Below are positions 1-6,665 of a stretch of 48,248 nucleotides of DNA, piece by piece. How positions within the stretch are numbered: the stretch's first letter is position 1; every line of letters starts with the position of its first letter. The stretch comes from Chlorobiaceae bacterium (lineage in GTDB: Bacteria > Bacteroidota > Chlorobiia > Chlorobiales > Chlorobiaceae): assembly GCA_013334925.1 (NCBI GenBank), contig JAAXWP010000012.1:1-48248 (forward strand), read 5' to 3'. Both the position numbers and the translations under genes were made by a program. Below the pieces are notes generated by a model. The model was not told where the DNA came from, made no database searches, and saw nothing but the letters and a program-made list of their open reading frames with translations.

Positions 1-331
1 TTTCCTTGAATAAAAGCCTTACTCAGACAGAGGCAATATCGACAGCTTGTCAGGGTTCCTGAAGAGTTGAACCGCAGCAAATCAGGCATGCGCTTGCCCG
101 ACCGGCAGCGTTATTACTCCGGCAATTAAAAGTATCAATCTGGTTTATAATGGGTTGTCATTCTGATCCCTACTTGTCGGGAGAAGAATCCATAAAGTAT
201 TTTCAAAATTGAAGATGGTTTCTTCACTTCGTTCAGGATGACAGATGGTGTCTGGTGTTGATTTGCGACTTATTGTTGCCGGAGTAATAACAGATTCAAG
301 CGGATAGAATGAGTGCCTATTTCTGTTTTCT
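1..331. other. Left flank of the mobile element, no gene seen
   Basis: No convincing coding region is visible. Most of the stretch is a 180-bp inverted-repeat element (111-290, listed separately). Bases 1-110 and 291-331 show nothing recognisable. The mobile element begins at the direct repeat at 332. Confidence 0.5.
111..290. repeat. MITE-like element, family 1, copy 1
   Basis: The segment is bounded by perfect 15-bp terminal inverted repeats: TTATTACTCCGGCAA at 111-125 and TTGCCGGAGTAATAA at 276-290. The interior holds a sequence seen elsewhere in the window (around 13940-14040, 24690-24775, 36102-36175 and 41706-41835) with the recurring words ACTTGTCGGGAGAAG and TTCACTTCGTTCAGGATGAC. There is no transposase, so it would be a non-autonomous element moved in trans, or a dispersed intergenic palindromic repeat. 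Confidence 0.65.
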
Positions 332-350
332 CCTGAAAAGATTCGTTTTA
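332..350. repeat. attL core direct repeat
   Basis: This 19-bp sequence is identical to 8891-8909, and the bases on both sides differ between copies, so the identity is exactly 19 bp. It lies 180 bp before the integrase start. The core has a small dyad, AAAA-6 bp-TTTT, of the sort expected around a tyrosine recombinase crossover. It is not part of a tRNA gene. Confidence 0.7.
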
Positions 351-387
351 TTTAACAGGAAATCAGGCTTTTTCTCTGAATTTCTAT

Positions 388-420
388 AAAGCCCTGTAAG
401 TGTCTAAAATGCAGGGCTTT
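388..420 (+). terminator. Hairpin between attL and the integrase
   Basis: AAAGCCCTG (388-396) pairs perfectly with CAGGGCTTT (412-420) across a 15-nt loop. Only a short T stretch follows. It may insulate the element from transcription entering from the host side; its terminator role is inferred. Confidence 0.45.
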
Positions 421-485
421 ACTGTTTATATTTGATTCATCCTGTTTCTTTCTGTTTCGGAAATTTCGTCAATGTTTCGTACTTT

Positions 486-501
486 TTTGTGAGACGGTTG
501 T
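486..501 (+). promoter_or_regulatory. Candidate integrase arm-type site, left
   Basis: The 16-mer TTTGTGAGACGGTTGT recurs near the right end at 8777-8792 with one change (C for T). One copy inside each end of an integrated element, in the same orientation, is the pattern of arm-type integrase binding sites. It touches a perfect 10-bp palindrome GTGATATCAC (500-509), a possible operator in front of the integrase gene. Confidence 0.5.
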
Positions 502-529
502 GATATCACAAGGCAAAAAGGGGGGCGTG

Positions 530-1681
530 ATGAGTGTCCGGGTTTACCGAAGAGAGCTGAAGGATGGGAAGCGGGTTGTGTTCGATATCGATGTTTACGA
601 GAAGGGACGACGGATGCGGATCGTCGCGACGCGCCCGGCAAACAAGTCGAACAAGGCGGATGTTCGGAGGGCAGAACGTGACGCTGAAGTGAAGGCTCGA
701 GATATCGAGGAACAGCTCCGGGTCGATGCGTTCTCGATATTCGAGCGGAAGACAAGGGACTATTCCGATTTCATCGAGTACTGCCGGGGGCTGTCAAAGG
801 CGCGCGGGAACCCTTCAGCATGGACCGGGATGGTGAACCGCATGGTCGAGTATGCGGGTGGTCCGGTTCGTATGTCGTCCGTTGACGCGATATTCGGGCA
901 GAGGTTCAAGCGGTTTCTTGAGGGGGTCGAGGGAATCGGCAATACCACCAGGAAGAACAACATGGCGACCTTCAAAGCCGCGATCCGTCAGGCTGCAAAA
1001 GATGGTTACCTGCCGTTCGATATCGCAAACCGCATCGACAACATAAAGAAAGATGATGCGGACCGTAATTTCTGCACGGTCGAGCACCTGACACGTCTTG
1101 ACGCCGCGGAATGCAGTTACCCGGTGGTCAAGGTTGCTTTTCTCTTCTCATGCTTCACAGGCCTCAGACTGTCCGATGTCGAGGGGCTGACGTTCGGCGA
1201 TGTTCGGCCCATCGACGGGCGCTTGCATATCGATTACCGGCAGGTCAAGACACGCAAGCATGAAATCCTTCCATTGGGGGAGCAGGCTGCCCGCTACCTG
1301 CACCAGGCGGCGGCCCTGCACGTCTATGTGTCTGATGGCGTTGAGGTGACTGTTTCTGATTCACAAGAGTTCGAACCGGGAACGAAGGTGTTTGCCGGGT
1401 TGCCAAGCCGGGCGACGATCGGCAGCGCTCTGGAGGCATGGGGAAAGGCCGCAGGACTACCGTTCAAGCTGACATTCCACGTAGGACGGCACACGTTCAT
1501 ATCGCTTGGAATCGCTGCCGGTGTACCGATAAAGATTCTCTCAGGACTTGCAGGACACGCCACGGTCAACATGACAGAAACCTATGTCCACCTTCTCAAC
1601 CCGGCAAAGATCGCCGGAGTTGATGCCCTGCCGGTAATCGGTGGCGCGTCGGAGAGAGAACGGAAAACAGAAAACCAGTAA
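530..1681 (+). CDS. Tyrosine recombinase (integrase)
   Basis: This is a site-specific recombinase that would integrate and excise the element at the flanking 19-bp repeats. The 383-aa product has an N-terminal arm-binding-like segment (about 1-70), a SAM-like core-binding domain (about 70-170) and a C-terminal catalytic domain. Visible catalytic residues are Arg213 in GLRLSD, a Lys near 240 in QVKTRK, His317 and Arg320 in FHVGRHTF, His343 in LAGHATV and the nucleophile Tyr352 in TYVHLL. The set is complete, so the enzyme looks functional. ATG 530 was chosen over GTG 500 because a strong purine-rich ribosome site (AAGGGGGG, 518-525) sits just before it. The gene lies next to attL and is codirectional with the rest of the element. 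Confidence 0.93.
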   Translation: MSVRVYRRELKDGKRVVFDIDVYEKGRRMRIVATRPANKSNKADVRRAERDAEVKARDIEEQLRVDAFSIFERKTRDYSDFIEYCRGLSKARGNPSAWTGMVNRMVEYAGGPVRMSSVDAIFGQRFKRFLEGVEGIGNTTRKNNMATFKAAIRQAAKDGYLPFDIANRIDNIKKDDADRNFCTVEHLTRLDAAECSYPVVKVAFLFSCFTGLRLSDVEGLTFGDVRPIDGRLHIDYRQVKTRKHEILPLGEQAARYLHQAAALHVYVSDGVEVTVSDSQEFEPGTKVFAGLPSRATIGSALEAWGKAAGLPFKLTFHVGRHTFISLGIAAGVPIKILSGLAGHATVNMTETYVHLLNPAKIAGVDALPVIGGASERERKTENQ

Positions 1682-1696
1682 CTGACAGGGGGAGAA

Positions 1697-2509
1697 ATGG
1701 AGCAATATTTTCCAGCAGACAGAAACGATATGAAGGCTGTCCTTTGCCGTGTAAGGGGGACTCGGTGGGTTGAGGCGAGGAACAAGGCCGCGTTTCCATC
1801 GTTTGATGGTAAGAGGGTTGGTACTTACTACAAGGAGTTCATGAACCAGGTCCGTGAGAACGTTGGTTCATTTGATGCGCTCAACGACTTGAACGACTTG
1901 CCGATATGGCGCGACATGACCGACGATGAGATTATCGAAGAGATCCGCAACAGTCCGGCAGATTGCCGAAAGGCGTTCGATAGGCTTCTCAGACGATACT
2001 GTTCAGCAGCGCGCGCCTATATTTCAGACATCATACCATCGGGCGAATGGCGCCTTTACTGGCGCGAACGCTTCCAGGAATCCACAGAAATCAAAGCCGA
2101 AGAGGTCCCTGTTTTTAACGGAAAGATCGAGGACGAGGCGTTCAGCTTCTGCAGGTTCCTCGCGGAAGATGCTGACGTGAGTATCAGAATACTTATGGAG
2201 CGGATGCTGATGATCCAGCAGATACAGGAGAGGCTCAAAGAAACGGCAGATAATACTGGGACTGAAGTCGATCTTCCTGAACGGCTGCAAGATATATTGT
2301 TGGCTGTCAAAAATCACCAGAAATGCGCCTCATGGCCTGAATCCATCACGGGTAACAATGGTGAGATTCGGAGGCGACTATTCGGCGTTGCCGGGTCGAT
2401 TGATCGCTCAATCGAGTTATTTTGCAAGATATATCAATGCCCCGAGCACGCCGATGCTCTTGATTCAGCGATCAAGAGGGCTCAAAAGAAAAAGAAAGGT
2501 TCGGTTTAG
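1697..2509 (+). CDS. Uncharacterised 270-aa element protein
   Basis: I do not recognise this protein. It is soluble-looking, mostly helical and rich in charged residues, with no signal peptide or membrane segment, and it ends in a basic tail (KRAQKKKKGS). It starts 15 bp after the integrase stop behind a good ribosome site (GGGGGAGAA), so the two are probably co-transcribed. Its last codons overlap three 11-bp tandem repeats (2501-2533). Position between int and the alpA-like gene suggests a regulatory, excision or replication accessory role, but nothing in the sequence proves it. Confidence 0.75.
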   Translation: MEQYFPADRNDMKAVLCRVRGTRWVEARNKAAFPSFDGKRVGTYYKEFMNQVRENVGSFDALNDLNDLPIWRDMTDDEIIEEIRNSPADCRKAFDRLLRRYCSAARAYISDIIPSGEWRLYWRERFQESTEIKAEEVPVFNGKIEDEAFSFCRFLAEDADVSIRILMERMLMIQQIQERLKETADNTGTEVDLPERLQDILLAVKNHQKCASWPESITGNNGEIRRRLFGVAGSIDRSIELFCKIYQCPEHADALDSAIKRAQKKKKGSV

Positions 2510-2533
2510 GGTCGGTTTGGGGCCGATTTAGGA
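2501..2533 (+). repeat. Three 11-bp tandem repeats (iteron-like)
   Basis: TCGGTTTAGGG (2501-2511), TCGGTTTGGGG (2512-2522) and CCGATTTAGGA (2523-2533) lie head to tail with an 11-bp period, about one helical turn. An AT-rich stretch follows (about 2536-2600). Iterons beside an AT-rich tract are typical of replication origins or of regulator binding sites upstream of the next gene. Confidence 0.45.
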
Positions 2534-2627
2534 CCTCTTAACTTATTGAAATAATTTGATTTAGCTCGATCTCGTGATTAATTTTATGGTAGAAGTAGTT
2601 GATGCTTGAACCATAAACGTGATAATC

Positions 2628-2870
2628 ATGGACACCGCAATTCATACCCTCCCGACGAAGCCTGAACAGCTTTACGTCAACACAGACTCTCTCCTCTCAT
2701 TACTCAAAGATGTCTACGACATTTCGATGTCGCGCGTCACCCTTCACCGCGAGCTGAAGGCTGGTAAGCTGTCGTCTCGAAAACTGGGCGGTCGTAGAAT
2801 TTATGCAATCTCGGATGTTCGCCGCTGGGTGGAAGGAGGCTCAATGGAGAATGAGCCGACCGCACCATGA
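2628..2870 (+). CDS. AlpA/excisionase-type HTH protein
   Basis: An 80-aa DNA-binding protein of the MerR-like HTH_17/AlpA/excisionase type. The fold is indicated by the helix-turn-helix stretch around residues 22-45 (ISMSRVTLHRELKAGKL) followed by the wing and recognition motif SRKLGGRRIYAISDVRRWV, where such proteins carry a conserved arginine-rich turn. In satellites and prophages these small proteins act as excision directionality factors or activators of the integrase/rep operon. The start is ATG 2628; an in-frame GTG at 2619 would add three residues. Iteron-like repeats lie about 95 bp upstream. Confidence 0.8.
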   Translation: MDTAIHTLPTKPEQLYVNTDSLLSLLKDVYDISMSRVTLHRELKAGKLSSRKLGGRRIYAISDVRRWVEGGSMENEPTAP

Positions 2871-2989
2871 CCGAACACCAACCGCTTCACACACACCAAA
2901 CCAACCAGACCAGAACGAAATGAAGAACGCGAAGAAAATAAAAAGCCCGGCGTCGATGCGAACTCGCTGCCGGGCATTGAAGGAGAGTA

Positions 2990-3220
2990 ATGGCTACTTT
3001 TTTAAAATGCGACGCCCCTTGCATATTTGCAAGCCTTCAGGCAGGAAATCTTCTTGATTTCAACAAAGCACCTCGCCAGCAGGTAATCGACTTCAATTTC
3101 TACAGCCCGCTATCCATCGTGGATGCGAACGAGTGGCCCCTGCAGGATGAAGAGCTTACCTCCAGAGTCATAATTCCAGATGCCCCGGAAGCTCCACGGA
3201 AAGGTGGTGACCGTGGGTAA
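2990..3220 (+). CDS. Small unknown protein (76 aa)
   Basis: I do not recognise the product. It has no transmembrane segment and an acidic C-terminal half. It is supported as a gene by a strong ribosome site (AAGGAG) a few bases before ATG 2990, and by its end: its TAA overlaps the likely GTG start of the next gene (GTGGGTAA at 3213-3220). That arrangement implies translational coupling to the replication-like protein. Confidence 0.6.
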   Translation: MATFLKCDAPCIFASLQAGNLLDFNKAPRQQVIDFNFYSPLSIVDANEWPLQDEELTSRVIIPDAPEAPRKGGDRG

Positions 3221-4301
3221 CGATACCGGAAAGAGCGGTGGCGATCGCTACCCATTCGGCGCGCAGGAACGACTCCACCTCATATATGAACGCCTGGCCG
3301 AGATGACGCGGTCAGAGGTTGCCGCGATGATCGTAATAGCGGAGCACGCCAACAGCCAGACAGGGGAAACTTTCGTTTCTCAAAGCACGATAGCCAAGCG
3401 AGGCGGCATGACGACGCGGAGCGCAACCCGAACGACCGCAAAGCTCGTTCAGGATGGAATCATAACCATTGAACCGCGAAGTGGCCGGACTTCAATAATC
3501 AAGATGCTTAAACCCCCGACGCCGGTGTCAGGGGTAGACATGGGCGTCGGGCCGACATACGCGTCACCCACCCCCGACGCCAACGACGCCCCTCCTCCGA
3601 CGCCGGTGTCAGACGAACCCCTTTCTTATCCCGTTACTATAACGGGAGAAGAAAGGAACGCCTCTCAGCCTCCCGCCCAGAAGGGCGAGGCTTCCGGCGA
3701 GAAAAGAGGTCGAGACCAATATCCCGCCCTTTGGGAAGTCTTCCCGCGGGATAAGGTCAAGCAGACCGAGCAATATCTCTCCCATCTGATCGAAGATGAC
3801 GTTCTCACCCTGAACGAAGCCCTCGCCGCCGTGGACCGGTTCCGCCGCTACTGCAACGCGAGAGGCGGCAAGGTCTCCACAACAGCCATGAAGTTTTTCC
3901 AAGATGAGAAATGGCGCGACGCTTGGCAGGTGTTTGACCGCAAGAAGAACCCAGGTAGTAAGAAGATCGAAAAGACCATCACCGCAAACGCTGACGGTCA
4001 TGTGGCGGACGTAGTAGCCAGGTTCCGCAGCAAGTTGAACGACATCAAGGTACACATCACCGGCCTGACCGAAAGAAAAACCGCACTCCAGCGCTTACGG
4101 CGTGAGATCGATGAAGCGGAGGATCGTCACATCTGGGGACCTGAAGGCGAACCGCCAAAGCCTGAAACAGCGCGTAAGCTTGCATACTGTGAGCAATGCT
4201 TCGATGCGTGGTATAACGAGATTGGCACACAGTGCAGTTCGGGATCCTCCCTTCGTTCCTTGTGGGATGAGGTCGATGATGAGCTTGCAATGCGCGGGTA
4301 G
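3213..4301 (+). CDS. Replication-initiator-like protein
   Basis: This is probably the element's replication initiator or helicase-loader adaptor. The N-terminal third (about residues 1-110) has a winged-helix segment with the phage-O/HTH_36 look, SQSTIAKRGGMTTRSATRTT, then LVQDGIITIEP. A Pro-rich linker (about 110-165) contains two copies of TPVS. The middle part (PALWEVFPRDKVKQTEQY ... STTAMKFFQDEKWRDAW) resembles the C-terminal domain common in phage replication and DnaT-like proteins. The C-terminus is helical. GTG 3213 is preferred because AAGGTGGT (3201-3208) is an excellent ribosome site and the start overlaps the previous stop; ATG 3180 is the alternative and has no ribosome site. Confidence 0.7.
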   Translation: MGNDTGKSGGDRYPFGAQERLHLIYERLAEMTRSEVAAMIVIAEHANSQTGETFVSQSTIAKRGGMTTRSATRTTAKLVQDGIITIEPRSGRTSIIKMLKPPTPVSGVDMGVGPTYASPTPDANDAPPPTPVSDEPLSYPVTITGEERNASQPPAQKGEASGEKRGRDQYPALWEVFPRDKVKQTEQYLSHLIEDDVLTLNEALAAVDRFRRYCNARGGKVSTTAMKFFQDEKWRDAWQVFDRKKNPGSKKIEKTITANADGHVADVVARFRSKLNDIKVHITGLTERKTALQRLRREIDEAEDRHIWGPEGEPPKPETARKLAYCEQCFDAWYNEIGTQCSSGSSLRSLWDEVDDELAMRG

Positions 4302-4325
4302 CCATAAACGATAAACTCGAAAAAT

Positions 4326-4613
4326 ATGACTCAGGATTCACGGTCGAACTGGAAAGCAGCTCTCATGAAGATGACGAAGCCAGAACTCGCCGAAGAGGTG
4401 GTCACTGCATCGGAGCAGCACTGGGAAGCGGACATCATGCTCTCATACATCATTGAAGGCGCTGTGGCCCTCGCTGAGGCTGTCCGGTCGGGCGATTACG
4501 AACGCGCGAGTGAGGCCGCCGCCGACCTCGACGACACCCTCGATATGATGACGGAACGGGTTGATCTGTCTGGTGCAATTGACGGGACAGGTGTAACAAG
4601 TCCAGAAAAATGA
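4326..4613 (+). CDS. Small acidic protein (95 aa), unknown
   Basis: Unrecognised acidic, Ala/Glu-rich, helical protein without membrane segments. It follows the replication-like gene by 24 bp in the same direction, and its codon use matches its neighbours. The ribosome site before ATG 4326 is weak. Small acidic proteins are common in satellites and prophages as anti-repressors or host-takeover factors, but no function can be assigned here. Confidence 0.6.
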   Translation: MTQDSRSNWKAALMKMTKPELAEEVVTASEQHWEADIMLSYIIEGAVALAEAVRSGDYERASEAAADLDDTLDMMTERVDLSGAIDGTGVTSPEK

Positions 4614-4625
4614 ATATGGCCCAAA

Positions 4626-4649
4626 GCCGCCGGGCCTTTTATAGGCGGC
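4626..4649 (+). other. Hairpin before the coiled-coil gene
   Basis: GCCGCC (4626-4631) pairs with GGCGGC (4644-4649) across a 12-nt loop. It sits between two genes of the element. No T-run follows, so it may be an attenuator or an mRNA-processing structure rather than a full terminator. Confidence 0.35.
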
Positions 4650-4670
4650 AGCAAATCAAAGAAGGAGAAG

Positions 4671-5219
4671 ATGATGAATGACTTTAAGACCGCAGTTCAC
4701 GGCTACCGCAAAGCCCTCGAAGAGCTGAAAAGAAAAAACGGCCTTAGGGATTCGCTGCTCAAAGAAGCTGGTGATTTCCAGAAGCGTCTCGACGAACTCG
4801 CTGAGGTAGTTGCAATCAAACGTGAAGAGCTCAAGAAGGCCGAAGCCAACCTATCGAACGGTCCCGCTGGAATGCAGGCTTTCGAGCAGGCGCGCAGGGC
4901 ATTGGCTACTGCTGAGTATGATCTCGACGGCGCGAAATCGACGTACACCGACCTCATCAGGCAGCGCGAAGATGAAGCCAACAAGATCAATCTTGAATCG
5001 GCACTGCATGATGGAATCCGCGTCGTCTACAAGCCTGCCTTGCGTGAGCTGCTCGAAAAGAGCAAGGATGTTCAGCTGGCTTTCTACCTGGTACGCAAGG
5101 GGTTTGGTGAGAAGGCTCTGAACCCACACATCACCGGGTATGCGCTCGATCGCCCAGCAGTGATGAACGAGACGGAACTGGCCGCCGCGTTCAAACAGAT
5201 GATTGATGCCGTCGCATGA
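4671..5219 (+). CDS. Coiled-coil protein (182 aa), unknown
   Basis: The product is highly charged. Residues about 10-115 are strongly heptad-like (KALEELKRKNGLRDSLLKEA, then ELAEVVAIKREELKKAEANL), and a more globular C-terminal part follows. A good ribosome site (AAGGAG) precedes the ATGATG start. It lies directly upstream of the cos-like segment and terminase genes. Satellite capsid-size redirectors and phage scaffolds are often coiled-coil proteins in this position, but no homology is evident and that role is speculative. No membrane segments or catalytic motifs are visible. Confidence 0.65.
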   Translation: MMNDFKTAVHGYRKALEELKRKNGLRDSLLKEAGDFQKRLDELAEVVAIKREELKKAEANLSNGPAGMQAFEQARRALATAEYDLDGAKSTYTDLIRQREDEANKINLESALHDGIRVVYKPALRELLEKSKDVQLAFYLVRKGFGEKALNPHITGYALDRPAVMNETELAAAFKQMIDAVA

Positions 5220-5237
5220 GATCGACGGGCGAGGGTG

Positions 5238-5295
5238 GGCAGGCCTCAGTGCCTGCCATACCCCCCCCCTGGTATCGGGGGGCCCCCAGAGGTAT
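5238..5295 (+). other. Cos-like GC-rich palindromic segment
   Basis: The segment has several layered features. A 7-bp hairpin GGCAGGC/GCCTGCC (5238-5244, 5251-5257) is followed by a run of nine C (5261-5269). The inverted words ATACC (5258-5262) and GGTAT (5271-5275) flank that run, and GGTAT recurs at 5291-5295. A perfect 10-bp palindrome GGGGGCCCCC lies at 5278-5287. It falls in a non-coding gap just upstream of terminase small subunit genes, where lambda-type cos sites lie. Function as a packaging site is inferred. Confidence 0.5.
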
Positions 5296-5393
5296 GCGGC
5301 GCTTGGGTCGGCCGACTCGCAGAAAAGGCCCAGCGCCAAAGCCCTATAGGTTTCGTTCGCTTTTTTCACACATAACTATATAACTGAATCGAA

Positions 5394-5915
5394 ATGAAGA
5401 AAAATCACGATCTGACAGCCGCTCAATACTCCGAGATCATGACCGGCGACACCTGCAATGCAGAGCCCCTGTCCCAGCTTCAGGCCGCCGACATCGCCGG
5501 GTTGACCGCAAGGCGCTTGCAACAGCTTGCACACGAGCCAGACGCGCCGCCGCGAGCTCCCGGAGGTGGTTACCCTTGCACAGCCTTTAGGGAGTGGTTG
5601 CTTGGCCGGTGGCGTGTCGGTGTTTTCATCGATGAGGGCGGGCGCGGGCATACCTATCAGGCTGAGAGGGCCCGCTTGATGCATTTTCTGGCCGATGAAG
5701 CGGCTGCCGAGGAAGCCAGACTCCGGGAATCGCTGGCAAGCGTCGGGGAGGTCGGAGAGCTTTGGGAGCAAATTAAGCGGAGCGTTTACGCAGCGTTCCT
5801 CCCTTTGCCTGCTGAATTGGGCGCGCGGTGCGAAGGGCTCCCGTCTCACGAGATCGAGCCAGCAGCCCGCGAGGTTGTCTACGCTGCCATGAGCGATTTG
5901 TCAAGGGGGTGCTGA
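5394..5915 (+). CDS. Nu1-like terminase small subunit, HTH-bearing
   Basis: This 173-aa protein would recognise the packaging site and recruit a large terminase. Residues about 27-70 form a Nu1-type winged HTH (LQAADIAGLTARRLQQLA, then a Gly-rich turn and AFREWLLGRW). From about residue 88 it has the family's helical assembly region: YQAERARL, DEAAAEEARLRESL, a Glu-Val step, then LPAELGARC and a final helix ending in MSDLS. Length is close to lambda Nu1 (181 aa). The ribosome site is poor. No large terminase follows, which is the satellite hallmark. The next gene is a second, HTH-less member of the same family. The assignment is from motif pattern only. Confidence 0.72.
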   Translation: MKKNHDLTAAQYSEIMTGDTCNAEPLSQLQAADIAGLTARRLQQLAHEPDAPPRAPGGGYPCTAFREWLLGRWRVGVFIDEGGRGHTYQAERARLMHFLADEAAAEEARLRESLASVGEVGELWEQIKRSVYAAFLPLPAELGARCEGLPSHEIEPAAREVVYAAMSDLSRGC

Positions 5916-6347
5916 ATGACCCATGATCCAAGAAAAACGGGGGTGGAGTTGTTCGAGTCCTTCCGGGTCTCGATCGGCTCCGGCGGCGATGATGGCGCGG
6001 CGGTTTATGACCTCGACGAAGAAAAGACGAGGCTCACCTTCCACCAGGCCAACATCGCCGAATTGCGGGGCCGTCTCGGGAGCGGCGAAATGGTCCCTAT
6101 TGCCGATGTGAAGGCAGCTTGGTCAAACCTCATGACAGTTGCCAGGGCAAAGATGCTCAGCCTTTCCCCGCGACTGGCTTCCACATGCGCCGGACGTTCC
6201 GCTGATGAGATCCAAGTCGAAGCTGCCCGCATTATCGATGAAGCCCTGCAGGAGCTTGAACGCGGTGGGGTCGATGGCCTTGGAAATGCCGCCAGCCTTC
6301 CACAGGCGGCGCAGGCGGGCCAAACGGGTGACACGCCGACCAAGTAG
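5916..6347 (+). CDS. Second Nu1-like terminase small subunit
   Basis: A 143-aa protein whose core (about 31-116) fits the helical region of Nu1-type small terminases: YDLDEEKTRLTFHQANIAEL, then GEMVPIADVKAAWSNLM, ARAKMLSLSPRLAS and a C-terminal helix RIIDEALQELE. It lacks the N-terminal HTH of its neighbour; the first 30 residues look disordered. It begins right after the upstream TGA (TGAATG), behind AAGGGGGT, so the two are translationally coupled. The pair may form a hetero-oligomeric recognition ring, or this one may modify the helper's terminase. A DNA-packaging adaptor is the main alternative. Confidence 0.62.
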   Translation: MTHDPRKTGVELFESFRVSIGSGGDDGAAVYDLDEEKTRLTFHQANIAELRGRLGSGEMVPIADVKAAWSNLMTVARAKMLSLSPRLASTCAGRSADEIQVEAARIIDEALQELERGGVDGLGNAASLPQAAQAGQTGDTPTK

Positions 6348-6396
6348 GCCACCGAACATGACAAGTCATTTAAAACGCAAAAAAACGAGGTATGGG

Positions 6397-6609
6397 ATGA
6401 ATGAACAACTGAATGAGCAGCAGCTCCTTGAACAGAAGGTCCGTGAGGAATACGCTGACAATTGGCCTTCGGTCATTATCAGTCTCTCTGAAGAAATCTA
6501 TCGATTGCAGGCACTCGGCAAAGCCGCTGCAGTCAAAGCGAACGAGGCGGGCGGCGACTTCAATCTCGCCTTGTTCGATGGGCCTCTGAATGAAACGGTA
6601 ACCGACTAA
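6397..6609 (+). CDS. Small unknown protein (70 aa) before tape measure
   Basis: Start ATG 6397 is chosen because an AGG ribosome core lies six bases upstream; a longer form from ATG 6358 would have a basic extension. The product is helical with a Gln/Glu-rich N-terminus. In phages the gene just before the tape measure usually encodes a tail assembly chaperone, and position alone raises that possibility here. No sequence feature confirms it. Confidence 0.5.
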   Translation: MNEQLNEQQLLEQKVREEYADNWPSVIISLSEEIYRLQALGKAAAVKANEAGGDFNLALFDGPLNETVTD

Positions 6610-6665
6610 CAACCAGACCGCGGCCGAACCATGAACACGCTTTTTTTAACCATAAAATAACACAG

